A DNA stretch of 16,180 nt from Puniceicoccales bacterium (GTDB lineage: Bacteria; Verrucomicrobiota; Verrucomicrobiia; Opitutales; LL51): positions 1-16,180 of the forward strand of contig JAITJQ010000088.1 in NCBI GenBank assembly GCA_031278845.1. The letters run 5' to 3'. This document shows, piece by piece, positions 1-6,826 of the stretch. Position numbers and translations under genes: made by a program. The notes below the pieces were generated by a model. That model did not search any database. It was not told the DNA's origin and saw only the letters and a program-made list of their open reading frames with translations. Each line of letters starts with the position of its first letter. The first letter of the stretch is position 1.

Positions 1-46
1 GCCTTGGCCAACGATTTTAAAAACACTTTTTTGAAGACTTGACCTT

Positions 47-85
47 GCGGCCGAGCCCGGCGCGGAACGCGCCGGGCTCGGCCGC
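47..85. repeat. Perfect 18-bp GC-rich hairpin
   Basis: An 18-base arm at 47-64 is exactly complementary to 68-85, with a 3-base GAA loop. The stem is almost pure G+C in an otherwise AT-leaning region. No T-tract follows on either strand, so it is not a classical intrinsic terminator. It is the first of three hairpins packed into 100 bases and reads as a dispersed palindromic repeat or a structured RNA element. Confidence 0.75.
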
Positions 86-95
86 CGAAGGAGGT

Positions 96-147
96 CAAGG
101 AGTCACTGACTCCTTGCGGGGGGTCCAGGGGGGCGGAGCCCCCCTGG
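96..147. repeat. Two adjacent hairpins of the left palindrome cluster
   Basis: The first hairpin pairs 96-105 with 107-116 (CAAGGAGTCA / TGACTCCTTG); a real loop would open the central pairs. The second pairs 125-134 with 138-147 (CCAGGGGGGC / GCCCCCCTGG) around a GGA loop. A nonamer CTGGGCAGC then occurs twice, at 144-152 and 163-171. There is no convincing gene here; a 65-codon open frame across these hairpins is a by-product of their composition. Confidence 0.7.
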
Positions 148-221
148 GCAGCTGGAGTCCTCTGGGCAGCCCACAAATTAGGTTTGCATTTTTATGGAAA
201 ATTCTACGGATAGGGGGAGTA

Positions 222-292
222 GCAGGCATAGTATAGAGGTAATACGCGAGCTTCCCAAGCTTGAATCGAGGGTTCGATTCCCTCTGCCTGCA
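222..292 (+). tRNA. tRNA-Gly (anticodon CCC)
   Basis: A full cloverleaf can be drawn. The acceptor arm 222-228 (GCAGGCA) pairs with 285-291 (TGCCTGC). The anticodon stem CGAGC/GCTTG encloses the loop TTCCCAA, with anticodon CCC at 254-256. The T arm is GAGGG-TTCGATT-CCCTC, and the discriminator base is A292. The following bases are CCC, so the 3' CCA is not encoded and must be added by a nucleotidyltransferase. It lies between the left hairpin cluster and the 3' end of the convergent rtcB gene. Confidence 0.95.
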
Positions 293-352
293 CCCGATTT
301 CGATCTGATGGCTTGTGATAATTGCTAGATTATGAAAAGTTTTACCTCTCTA

Positions 353-1519
353 TTATACATCTGCCTTGAAGTTATATATGGGCCGTAGACGGTTTGTTAC
401 GGAAAGCGTATCTTCCACAAAATTCAGTATATCCTTTGAAGACTTATAGGCCATAGGGCTTTCATCGAGCGTATTTTCATTGATGCAACTCGACCAAACG
501 CCTTTCATTTGTGTCCGATATTGATCCAGAGACAATTCTTTAGCCTGGGTGCGGGATAATTTACGCCCACTGCCATGGGGCGCAGAATAATTCCATTCGC
601 CACTCCCTTTTCCCACTCCAATGATAGCGCCATCGGCCATGGAAAAAGGAATAACCAGCGGCTCACCTTTTTGAGCGGAAATGGCACCTTTGCGAATAAT
701 TTTATGTTCAAAATCGATATAATTGTGAACGCTCTCTATGGCTATAAGTCGATCGTGGGCAATTTTAAAAAAATCACAGCCGATTTGGTAAGCGATCAAC
801 GCGCGGTTGACACGGGCGTAGAACTGAGCAAAAGTCATGTCCGCAATATATTCTTCGGCGGCCATGCCGGATAAAAATTTGATGTTACTCTCATCGGACG
901 TCCTTTTTGAGGCAAGTTTTTGATGGTACATCGCCACCTGTAATCCAAAGTTACGACTCCCTGTATGGATGAGGAGCCAACGGCATTGCGCCTCGTCCCG
1001 ATCGATTTCGATAAAGTGGTTACCGCCACCCAGTGTCCCCAGAGCATTCCATACTCGCTCGACGGGAATCTTGAGTTTCGCCGCAAGGGTAGCAATATTT
1101 TCTCCAAATGCTGCGAACGGCATCGCATGATCCCCCACATAAGCGTAGGCTGCTTCAAGCGATTCGCAAACGGACGGATGGAGCATCTTACCTACGGGAA
1201 TGTGCTTTCTAATGTATTTGTCCAACTTATCGCAGGCCACGTTTCCCTTTCCCAAATTATAGGCATTGATACCGCAGCCGATATCTACACCGATGAGCGA
1301 AGGAATAACATATTCGTTACAAGTTGCAGTAAACCCGACGAGAGCTTCCCTTCCAAAGTGTACATCGGGCATGATGCGTACCTTTGTATCGGCAAACAGT
1401 GGATGATTCAAATACTGTAAAACCGAGCCCTTACAATTCTCATCCATCGCTTTGGCATAGACAATCGCCCGATTACATTCTCCCTCTATGACAATAGGTT
1501 CCATTCCTCCAACATGCAT
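353..1519 (-). CDS. rtcB: RtcB-family RNA ligase
   Basis: A 388-aa protein of the RtcB family, which joins RNA 2',3'-cyclic phosphate or 3'-phosphate ends to 5'-OH ends using GTP and Mn2+ in tRNA splicing or RNA repair. Family motifs are in order: MPDVHFG (50-56), GVDIGCG with the metal-binding Cys82, GGGNHFIE with Asn167/His168, HTGSRN with His185, SVHNY with His265, and APHGSGR with His315, the residue expected to be guanylylated. All catalytic and metal ligands seem intact, so an active ligase is likely. The length is slightly below E. coli RtcB (408 aa) and the N-terminal region resembles the shorter bacterial subgroup. The ATG at 1517-1519 has AGGAG 9 bases upstream; a second in-frame Met at residue 6 sits too close to its own GGAGG. 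No rtcA, archease or prfH gene is adjacent. The gene converges on tRNA-Gly and is flanked upstream by a transposase remnant. Confidence 0.93.
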   Translation of the reverse strand: MHVGGMEPIVIEGECNRAIVYAKAMDENCKGSVLQYLNHPLFADTKVRIMPDVHFGREALVGFTATCNEYVIPSLIGVDIGCGINAYNLGKGNVACDKLDKYIRKHIPVGKMLHPSVCESLEAAYAYVGDHAMPFAAFGENIATLAAKLKIPVERVWNALGTLGGGNHFIEIDRDEAQCRWLLIHTGSRNFGLQVAMYHQKLASKRTSDESNIKFLSGMAAEEYIADMTFAQFYARVNRALIAYQIGCDFFKIAHDRLIAIESVHNYIDFEHKIIRKGAISAQKGEPLVIPFSMADGAIIGVGKGSGEWNYSAPHGSGRKLSRTQAKELSLDQYRTQMKGVWSSCINENTLDESPMAYKSSKDILNFVEDTLSVTNRLRPIYNFKADV

Positions 1520-1533
1520 GTAGCATCACTCCT

Positions 1534-1755
1534 ATGCAAGCTAAAAAATCTCTTTTGTTATGGAGCTCTAGGAGATTTGTCTACCAAACGATGGTGAAAT
1601 GGATTAAAAAATTATGGGATCAGGTTTTGGAGTTACAGAGAAAAAGCGGGAAGGTGAAAGTTATAGAAATGGATGAATTTTATGCCCATGTCAAACAAAG
1701 AGCAATCGAGTCTAAGTATGAATTGCTATCAACCGAGCTGCAACTCAGTGCTTAG
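1534..1755 (+). pseudogene. Transposase remnant (IS1-like, tentative)
   Basis: A 73-codon open frame with a Trp/Lys-rich helix-turn-helix-like segment (QTMVKWIKKLW, about residues 18-28) followed by VIEMDEFYAHVK at about 43-54. The latter resembles the first acidic catalytic motif (hydrophobic-E-x-D-E) of IS1-type DDE transposases. The frame then ends with none of the later DDE motifs, and I found no continuation in the other plus-strand frames. It is far too short to be a functional transposase. It begins 15 bases from the divergent rtcB start codon, so an insertion probably decayed against that promoter. The family assignment rests on one short motif and is tentative. Confidence 0.45.
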
Positions 1756-2084
1756 ACACTATTTGGCAAAGCTTCAAAGAAGGACAAAATGCTATAGCAA
1801 AAGCTTGGAGATGTTGCGGCTTTCTGTCGCTTTGCTGCTCCATTATTGAAAATCTCCATATCTTCAGTTGTCAATGCCGCTTTTTGTGGAGCAAGTGTTT
1901 TCGGGGAAAAGATGATTATTGGGTGGAATTTAGCTGAGTAATAAATAAATAAAATACCGACAAAGGGTTAAAAACTTTTAAGGAATAAAAACCTTGGTTC
2001 TAGACATGTCGCTCGCTCCCACCCTATTGCTATCGAAATTATTGACAAGAAGTACTTTTGTGTGCATGCTTTAGGACAGAGATT
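1756..2084. other. Degraded spacer between transposase remnant and LysM gene
   Basis: There is no convincing gene. One plus-strand frame stays open for about 65 codons after the transposase stop but is Cys/Trp-rich and unlike any family I know. The segment is probably decayed insertion sequence. Near its right end is one copy of a short repeat (2004-2025) that recurs at 3990-4011. A TTGACA hexamer at 2042-2047 could be a -35 box for the next gene, but no good -10 follows at the right distance. Confidence 0.4.
2004..2025 (+). repeat. Short dispersed repeat, copy 1
   Basis: Twenty-two bases ending in CGCTCCCACCCT match 3990-4011 with two mismatches (T/C and C/T). Similarity fades on both sides. 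On the plus strand the copy contains an ATG opening a 22-codon frame (2006-2074) starting M-S-L-A-P-T-L. It has no ribosome binding site. It may be an end sequence of a small mobile or repetitive element. Confidence 0.5.
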
Positions 2085-2705
2085 ATGCTGAGGCGAATTA
2101 TATGGATACTGTTTATGATGAATGCCGTAGCCGCGGGAGAACCGAAAAAAAAAGACGCTCTTTCATACCTAAAAGGTACTCCCGAAAGAGAAGAACTTGC
2201 GAAAAATATAGCGGCTCTGCAGGAAAATGTTGGTAGTTTAGCAGGCACTGTGCGTCATCTGCAAAAGGAAATAGAACTTTTAAAATTTCAGGGCGATTCA
2301 CTTTCGGCAACTCAAACAACTCAAATAAAAAAAATTGCCGAGGAAGTATACAAACAACATGATACCATGGGCATCGTCGATCAGAAAGTAAACGCACTAT
2401 CGCTTAAATCTTCACAAGAAATCAATACTCTATCCGAAAAGGTTAGTAACGCACTTAGTGTCATCATTTCGCTTATCAATGCCCAGCAGAAATTATCGAA
2501 TGTAGTCACAGGATCCGAAACAAAGCAGTCCGCAGGGGAGGTCTACGAAGTGGAAGCTAACGAAACACTGGATAGTATTGCAACGAAGTTCAAAACAACT
2601 AAGGAAGCTATCAAAAAACTGAATTTTATTACCGATGAAAATCATTTACCCATAGGGCTAATGCTCTTCATCCCACAAACAAAATTTAGTTCTCCAATAA
2701 AATAA
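2085..2705 (+). CDS. Secreted coiled-coil protein with C-terminal LysM domain
   Basis: A 206-aa protein with an N-terminal signal-like segment (MLRRIIWILFMMNAVAAG) suggesting export to the periplasm or envelope. It is followed by a charged coiled-coil-prone region (about 35-140). A LysM-like domain at about 154-197 runs from YEVEANETLDSIATKF to a GLMLFIP end; LysM modules bind the glycan chains of peptidoglycan. The frame could be extended to a TTG at 2058, but the ATG at 2085 is preferred because it has AGGA 9 bases upstream and places the signal peptide at the N terminus. The role is probably cell-wall-associated; no catalytic domain is visible. It precedes parB with a 127-bp gap and the two may not be co-transcribed. 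Confidence 0.8.
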   Translation: MLRRIIWILFMMNAVAAGEPKKKDALSYLKGTPEREELAKNIAALQENVGSLAGTVRHLQKEIELLKFQGDSLSATQTTQIKKIAEEVYKQHDTMGIVDQKVNALSLKSSQEINTLSEKVSNALSVIISLINAQQKLSNVVTGSETKQSAGEVYEVEANETLDSIATKFKTTKEAIKKLNFITDENHLPIGLMLFIPQTKFSSPIK

Positions 2706-2708
2706 TAA

Positions 2709-2846
2709 ATGGATATCGATAGAGAGTCAAAATTTGGATTCGATGGTTCCATCGCAAACAATACTTTTTCGTATTCCGAAGTGGATGTTACTGTTCCACA
2801 TTGCAAATTGAAAGACGTAGGGAGGATAACACATGCCTATAAATAG
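2709..2846 (+). CDS. Possible 45-codon small ORF overlapping parB start
   Basis: An ATG at 2709 opens an uninterrupted 45-aa frame (MDIDRESKFGFDG... to ...THAYK) that fills the gap before parB and overlaps its first 14 bases in another frame. The composition is protein-like, but there is no ribosome binding site and I recognise no family. It may be chance or a translational-coupling leader for parB. Confidence 0.15.
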   Translation: MDIDRESKFGFDGSIANNTFSYSEVDVTVPHCKLKDVGRITHAYK

Positions 2847-3738
2847 GAAATTAAGACTCGGACGTGGCCTCGATGGTCTCATGGCGGACGGTGTTTCCGG
2901 ACAACGGGAAGAAGAGAAGGCATCAGCAGTTTCCGATGAAAGGGAAGATTTAGGAGGAGTTTGTGAGTTACCGATTGAGTGTATTATTCCCAATGAAAAG
3001 CAGGCTCGAAAAGATTTTAATATGGCAGCAATCCGTGAGTTAGCCCATAGTATTCAGCGGGAAGGGTTGCTACAGCCGATTGTCGTACGTCCTATAGCGG
3101 AGGGACAATTTTCCATTGTGGCCGGAGAACGGCGATTTCGTGCGGTGCAACTTTTAGGGAAAGAAAAAATTCTCGTCCGAATTGTTTACAGCGATGAGCG
3201 GGACTGTGCCATTATTTCACTCATCGAAAATTTACAACGGGAATCTTTAAATCCCGTGGAGGAAGCTGCGGGATTCGTTCAATTGGCCGATGAGTACGGT
3301 TTCACGCAGGAGCAAATTGCACAGCGGGTAGGCAAAGCGCGTACCACGATTGCTAATTCTATGCGCCTTCTTAATTTGGAGGAAGAAATTTTATCTCCCC
3401 TTAAATTAGGTAGGATTACAGTGGGTCATGCGAAAATTCTATTGGGCATTGATAATCCCTCGATACGTCTACAACTATTGGAAAAGATTCTTACGGGCGA
3501 TTTAAATATTCGTCAAACGGAGCGTCAAGCGAACATTTTAAAATCGAGTGGGTCTGTGGTGATGCCATCGACACCGCGTGAACTTAGCGAATCACTCATA
3601 AAGATTGAAAAGCAGATTGCGCAACAATTGGCGGCCAATGTTTCATTGCAACACGGTTCGACACACGGAAAAATTATCATCGAGTATCGGGGGGAGCAAG
3701 AGTTATTGCGTATCATTCAATCCATGGGTATCGAGTAA
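2833..3738 (+). CDS. parB: ParB/Spo0J chromosome-partitioning protein
   Basis: A 301-aa CTP-dependent ParB clamp protein that loads on parS sites and works with ParA in origin segregation. The N-terminal peptide LGRGLDGLM (9-17) is the usual ParA-stimulating motif. The ParB/Srx nucleotide-binding domain spans about 45-140, with GERRFRA at 98-104 and ENLQRESLNPVEEA at 132-145. The helix-turn-helix is at about 157-180 (FTQEQIAQRVGKARTTIANSMRLL). The last 50 residues would form the dimerisation domain. GGAGG lies 7 bases before the ATG. Chromosomal parB usually follows parA, but here parA is absent and the upstream neighbour is an envelope protein. I saw no canonical parS palindrome in the window. 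Confidence 0.95.
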   Translation: MPINRKLRLGRGLDGLMADGVSGQREEEKASAVSDEREDLGGVCELPIECIIPNEKQARKDFNMAAIRELAHSIQREGLLQPIVVRPIAEGQFSIVAGERRFRAVQLLGKEKILVRIVYSDERDCAIISLIENLQRESLNPVEEAAGFVQLADEYGFTQEQIAQRVGKARTTIANSMRLLNLEEEILSPLKLGRITVGHAKILLGIDNPSIRLQLLEKILTGDLNIRQTERQANILKSSGSVVMPSTPRELSESLIKIEKQIAQQLAANVSLQHGSTHGKIIIEYRGEQELLRIIQSMGIE

Positions 3739-3742
3739 AAGT

Positions 3743-3904
3743 ATGGGACGATTTCGAGAGAAGTGGATGAAATTTTCTAATTTTTGCTATTATTTTTATC
3801 GAATTGGTGTGCGATTTTTGCTCATTCGCATGCCATTTTTTCTCATACATTTATTTTTTGCTTTGCTTTTCAATGCTTGTCGGAAGCGTAGGTCCGATAC
3901 GTAG
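3743..3904 (+). CDS. Possible small basic membrane protein (53 aa)
   Basis: An ATG 4 bases after the parB stop opens a 53-aa frame: basic N terminus, a central hydrophobic stretch rich in Phe, Leu and Ile (about 22-44) that could span the membrane once, and a basic tail ending CRKRRSDT. The position right behind parB would allow translational coupling through the parB stop. There is no clear ribosome binding site and I recognise no family. It could be chance from T-rich sequence. Confidence 0.3.
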   Translation: MGRFREKWMKFSNFCYYFYRIGVRFLLIRMPFFLIHLFFALLFNACRKRRSDT

Positions 3905-4127
3905 TAAATGTTTATGGGGTGCAATTCGTTCATAGGATCGTTTTGACGGTAAAGCGAAAAATCTATAAATATTGTTTTTCTGGTAACAAACATGCCGTTC
4001 GCTCCCACCCTCTACCTCTCAGCCCTGGAAGAAAACCGCTCGGTGTCAAGTTGCTTTGGAAATATTTTCTCGGAAAACAGTTTTTTGGAAGACAAATTCC
4101 GAGAACCCAGTATTTTTATTACCGCGT
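3905..4127. other. Spacer between the parB region and smpB
   Basis: This holds the second copy of the short dispersed repeat and an inverted repeat of 9 bp (4067-4075 with 4097-4105, TTCTCGGAA/TTCCGAGAA, 21-base loop). The inverted repeat lies just beyond the smpB stop and may contribute to ending the minus-strand smpB transcript. An open frame from 3992 runs into the antisense of smpB and has no ribosome binding site; I do not call it a gene. Confidence 0.4.
3990..4011 (+). repeat. Short dispersed repeat, copy 2
   Basis: Matches 2004-2025 at 20 of 22 positions in the same orientation. The ATG in this copy opens M-P-F-A-P-T-L-Y-L-S, against M-S-L-A-P-T-L-L-L-S in copy 1. Read on the minus strand, both copies open V-G-A-(N/S)-(G/D)-M. 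Similarity therefore extends weakly past the core. The nature of the element is unknown. Confidence 0.5.
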
Positions 4128-4598
4128 TTAGCGATGGCGATGGGCGAGGAAACGTTCCGCTTCACGCAATTCCGTGCGTTGGCGAAGATCGTGGCGTTTG
4201 TCGTAGAGCTTTTTACCTTTGCAAAGTGCAAATTTAACCTTCACTAATCCGTGAAAAACGTACATCTTAAGCGGAATTGCCGAAAATCCTTCCCTTTCGA
4301 TGGCATTCCGAATTTTCCTAATCTCGCGCCGATGCAGTAACAAAGAACGCTGCCGCTTGGGTTCGTGATTCTCTAAGTTGCCAAAGGCATACTCATCGAT
4401 TTGGGCGTTGAAAAGGACGAGGGTCCCTTTTCGATCGACACGTACAAAGGCCTCTTTGATTTGGGCATTTCCTAACTTGACCGACTTCACTTCGGTCCCC
4501 TGAAGGACGATACCCGCATCGAAAGTATCACCCACAACATAATCATGAAAAGCCTTTTTGTTCTTTATCTCGATGGTATTTACGTGTTTCTTGACCAT
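4128..4598 (-). CDS. smpB: SsrA-binding protein SmpB
   Basis: A protein of about 156 aa that binds tmRNA and carries it to stalled ribosomes for trans-translation. Recognisable family sequence begins at MVKKHVNTIEIKNKKAFHDY and includes GTEVKSVK, the central beta-barrel strands and the basic C-terminal tail KGKKLYDKRHDLRQR, which reaches the decoding centre. The frame extends upstream to a GTG at 4622 (eight more residues, MEVVIFPP). I chose the ATG at 4598 because it fits the family N terminus; neither start has a clear ribosome binding site. It lies 38 bases after rpoZ on the same strand (14 if the GTG is used), so the two are probably one transcript. No tmRNA gene is evident nearby. Confidence 0.93.
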   Translation of the reverse strand: MVKKHVNTIEIKNKKAFHDYVVGDTFDAGIVLQGTEVKSVKLGNAQIKEAFVRVDRKGTLVLFNAQIDEYAFGNLENHEPKRQRSLLLHRREIRKIRNAIEREGFSAIPLKMYVFHGLVKVKFALCKGKKLYDKRHDLRQRTELREAERFLAHRHR

Positions 4599-4636
4599 GG
4601 GTGGAAAAATAACGACTTCCACCGGTAAGTCAAAGA

Positions 4637-4840
4637 CTACTTCTTGGGTGGAAGTTCGAACCTGATTTTTCCCTCGATGATCTCGCGGAGAGCAATATCT
4701 TCAGGCGCTAACCTCTCCAACGAATAAATCAAAGGGCGTTCCCCAAACTTTAATTGCCGGACGCGCTTCGATATAATATTGATTAAAATCATCGGGTCTG
4801 TGACGATGTTTTGCGCCGCTGCTAAATAATCATTTCTCAT
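4637..4840 (-). CDS. rpoZ: RNA polymerase omega subunit
   Basis: A 67-aa protein matching the omega fold: an N-terminal helix with DPMILINIISKRVRQL (16-31), then GERPLI and the conserved ALREIIEGKI (about 50-59), which in the family contacts beta'. Omega assists assembly of beta' into RNA polymerase. It is first in a two-gene minus-strand unit with smpB and diverges from clpP across a 114-bp spacer. The family is short and weakly conserved, but the ALREI-EGKI motif makes this call firm. Confidence 0.85.
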   Translation of the reverse strand: MRNDYLAAAQNIVTDPMILINIISKRVRQLKFGERPLIYSLERLAPEDIALREIIEGKIRFELPPKK

Positions 4841-4862
4841 AATTTGATACTGTCGACGGACC

Positions 4863-4892
4863 TTATTTCCGTGATCTTTAGGGAAAAGTCAA
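4863..4892 (-). promoter_or_regulatory. Candidate promoter for rpoZ-smpB
   Basis: On the minus strand TTGACT (4887-4892) is separated by 18 bases from AAATAA (4863-4868), about 25 bases before the rpoZ start codon. The -35 box is good and the -10 box is weak. Assignment is by eye. Confidence 0.35.
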
Positions 4893-4954
4893 GTTTTTTG
4901 GAATATTTTGTTGATTTTGGAATGCTTATCCCTTAAATACAGCCCGGAGGCTTG

Positions 4955-5557
4955 ATGATTCTTGAGGAAGAAGATGACGAAGAGACGGTAGATGTTCCCC
5001 TCCGAGGGGGGAGTCATTTATCCGCGATTCAGAAAAAATTTTTGGAAGAGCGAAAGATTTTTCTATGGGGTTCCGTAGACGATCGTTCCGCAAAGGATAT
5101 TACGGAAAAATTACTCTACCTTGAATTGGTAGATCCCGGGAAAAAGATTCAGTTTTTCATCAATACGCCCGGAGGATCGATCACAGCTGGAATGGCGATC
5201 TATGATACGATGAAATTGATTGCGTCTCCCATCGAAGTAGTTGTAATGGGGTTAGCGGCAAGTATGGGATCGATTATCCTGTGCGGTCCTCGAAAAGGTA
5301 ATCGCTTGCTTTATCCCAATGCACGGGTACTCATTCATCAACCCCTGATTTCGGGACGGTTTTATGCGCAGGCGGTCGATATCGGTATCCAGGCGGAGGA
5401 GATGGAAAAAACCCGTTCGGAAATGAACCGCATTCTTGCCGAGGCGTCCGGACAGCCTTTGGAGAAAATTCAAAAGGATACGGATCGTGACTTTTATATG
5501 AATGCTCAGGAAGCGATTGCCTATGGGTTAGCCGATGCAATTGTGGAGAAAATTTGA
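4955..5557 (+). CDS. clpP: ATP-dependent Clp protease proteolytic subunit
   Basis: A 200-aa serine protease that forms the tetradecameric ClpP chamber and degrades proteins unfolded by ClpX or ClpA/C in the cytoplasm. The catalytic triad is visible: Ser103 in GLAASMGS, His128 in VLIHQP and Asp179 in DTDRDFYM. The oxyanion-loop motif NTPGGS sits at 70-75. The N terminus is unusually acidic (ILEEEDDEE), unlike the short propeptide of E. coli ClpP. An in-frame TTG precedes the ATG, but GGAGG (4946-4950) is 4 bases from the ATG and only 1 base from the TTG, so the ATG at 4955 is preferred. No clpX follows; ompH starts 21 bases downstream. Confidence 0.96.
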   Translation: MILEEEDDEETVDVPLRGGSHLSAIQKKFLEERKIFLWGSVDDRSAKDITEKLLYLELVDPGKKIQFFINTPGGSITAGMAIYDTMKLIASPIEVVVMGLAASMGSIILCGPRKGNRLLYPNARVLIHQPLISGRFYAQAVDIGIQAEEMEKTRSEMNRILAEASGQPLEKIQKDTDRDFYMNAQEAIAYGLADAIVEKI

Positions 5558-5578
5558 TAATTTCAATAAGAAAAAAGT

Positions 5579-6229
5579 ATGAGAAAGTTAATCGTTTTTT
5601 TATATGTTGTTGGTTTAGGGGCAGCTCATTTGGTTGCCCTAGATTCTGGGCCCCCGAAGGTGCCTTCGATGTCCGTATCGTCGGCGTCATGGAATGGGAA
5701 GATTGCTGTCGTACACTTTACAAAAATCAAGGATGAGTACCATAGGGTTAAGGAGCTCAATGGTACTTTGGCGAAAAATGTCGAGGCTGTGCAAAAGGAG
5801 CTATTGTCGATGGTGAGCGATTTGGAAAAAGCGGGAAAAGAGTATCGGGAATTGGTCGATAAAGCAGCCAATCCAGCGTTGACCGATGAGGCTAAAAAGA
5901 AGATTAAAGCGGAGGCAGATGATAAATTAATGATACTGCAACAAAAAGAAAATGCTCTCCTGGATTTTAAAACAAATTCTGAAAAGCGTATTACTAAAAT
6001 AGGATCAGAGGAAAGTGCCAAAATTTTAACAACGGTTCGCCAAAAAGCTGGAGAAGTTGCCAAGGAGCAGGGATTTTCGATCGTGTTGGATGCCGATAAT
6101 CCGATGGTGATTTATTCGGAAGATAGCTTGGATATAACGGATTCTGTCCTTAAGGCGTTGAATGCGGATCAGCCAAAGCCAGTTGTAGCAGCACCCGTGA
6201 CACCTGCGGCGGCATCGGTAAAGAAATAA
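5579..6229 (+). CDS. OmpH/Skp-family periplasmic chaperone
   Basis: A 216-aa protein with a signal peptide (MRKLIVFLYVVGLGAAHLVAL). The OmpH pattern follows: a short strand IAVVHFTKI at about 41-49, long charged alpha-helical coiled-coil arms (about 50-155), and the closing strand GFSIVLDADNPMVIYSE. Skp-like proteins form jellyfish-shaped trimers that hold unfolded outer-membrane proteins in the periplasm. The C terminus adds an Ala/Pro/Val-rich tail (about 192-216) not needed for the fold. In many bacteria the gene sits near bamA and lpxD; here it lies between clpP and pgsA. The upstream sequence is A-rich with a weak Shine-Dalgarno. Confidence 0.85.
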   Translation: MRKLIVFLYVVGLGAAHLVALDSGPPKVPSMSVSSASWNGKIAVVHFTKIKDEYHRVKELNGTLAKNVEAVQKELLSMVSDLEKAGKEYRELVDKAANPALTDEAKKKIKAEADDKLMILQQKENALLDFKTNSEKRITKIGSEESAKILTTVRQKAGEVAKEQGFSIVLDADNPMVIYSEDSLDITDSVLKALNADQPKPVVAAPVTPAAASVKK

Positions 6230-6235
6230 GGGTTG

Positions 6236-6826
6236 ATGAATATCGCAAATTGCGTAACATTATCACGTATTCCTTTACTTTTTATCGTCGTTGCGTTGAT
6301 GTATTTTCGGATCCCGTTTGGTTCGACGCTCTGTTTTTTCGTGTATTTGCTCGCAGCGCTGAGCGATTGGTTGGATGGTTATCTCGCCCGGCGCTGCGAC
6401 ATGGCTTCCACATTCGGAAAATTTATGGATGCTCTAACCGATAAAATTTTTATGATCGGGCTGTTTGTATCCATATTGGTAATGGGAATATTGCCACGCT
6501 GGACGTTATTTTTTGTCCTCATCATTATCGGTCGAGAATTTTTAGTGACCGGGGTACGATTAGTGGCATCGAGTCGTGGGATCGTGTTGGTTGCGGAACG
6601 TACGGGGAAAATTAAGGCGGTTATGCAGGTTGTAACAATCGGATTTTTCATTCTTTGGCGAATGATTCAGCAGGATCTGCCATTTTTTCCGGATTGGTTT
6701 GGGGAATTGATCTATGAAATTGCATTAATTTTATTTTGGGTTTCGACCTATTTGACGATTTCATCGGGCTGCTATTACATTGGGCGCTACCGGTATTTAT
6801 TTGATGATCCAGGAGAGAAAAAATGA
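6236..6826 (+). CDS. pgsA: CDP-diacylglycerol--glycerol-3-phosphate 3-phosphatidyltransferase
   Basis: A 196-aa integral membrane enzyme that makes phosphatidylglycerophosphate from CDP-diacylglycerol and glycerol 3-phosphate. The CDP-alcohol phosphotransferase signature D-x2-D-G-x2-A-R-x8-G-x3-D-x3-D is complete: Asp44, Asp47-Gly48, Ala51-Arg52, Gly61, Asp65 and Asp69. Several hydrophobic segments follow. An in-frame TTG lies one codon before the ATG; the ATG at 6236 with AAGGG just upstream is preferred. Its stop overlaps the pgpA start by 4 bases (ATGA), so the two consecutive steps of phosphatidylglycerol synthesis are translationally coupled. The product could be another CDP-alcohol transferase, but the partner gene argues for pgsA. 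Confidence 0.92.
   Translation: MNIANCVTLSRIPLLFIVVALMYFRIPFGSTLCFFVYLLAALSDWLDGYLARRCDMASTFGKFMDALTDKIFMIGLFVSILVMGILPRWTLFFVLIIIGREFLVTGVRLVASSRGIVLVAERTGKIKAVMQVVTIGFFILWRMIQQDLPFFPDWFGELIYEIALILFWVSTYLTISSGCYYIGRYRYLFDDPGEKK

Noticed and set aside
39..236. A 65-codon open frame across the left hairpin cluster
   Set aside because: It is made of palindromic GC-rich repeat, has no ribosome binding site and runs into the tRNA.
965..1420. A 151-codon plus-strand frame
   Set aside because: It is antisense to rtcB, whose protein motifs are unmistakable.
2781..2832. Possible parS site upstream of parB (TGTTCCAC)
   Set aside because: It matches only about half of the usual palindrome and the other half is not symmetric.
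3739..4127. Possible tmRNA gene near smpB
   Set aside because: No tRNA-like ends with a T arm and CCA, and no tag-peptide frame, could be found there.
3992..4237. An 81-codon plus-strand frame starting at the second short repeat
   Set aside because: Its second half is antisense to smpB and it has no ribosome binding site; the repeat is reported instead.
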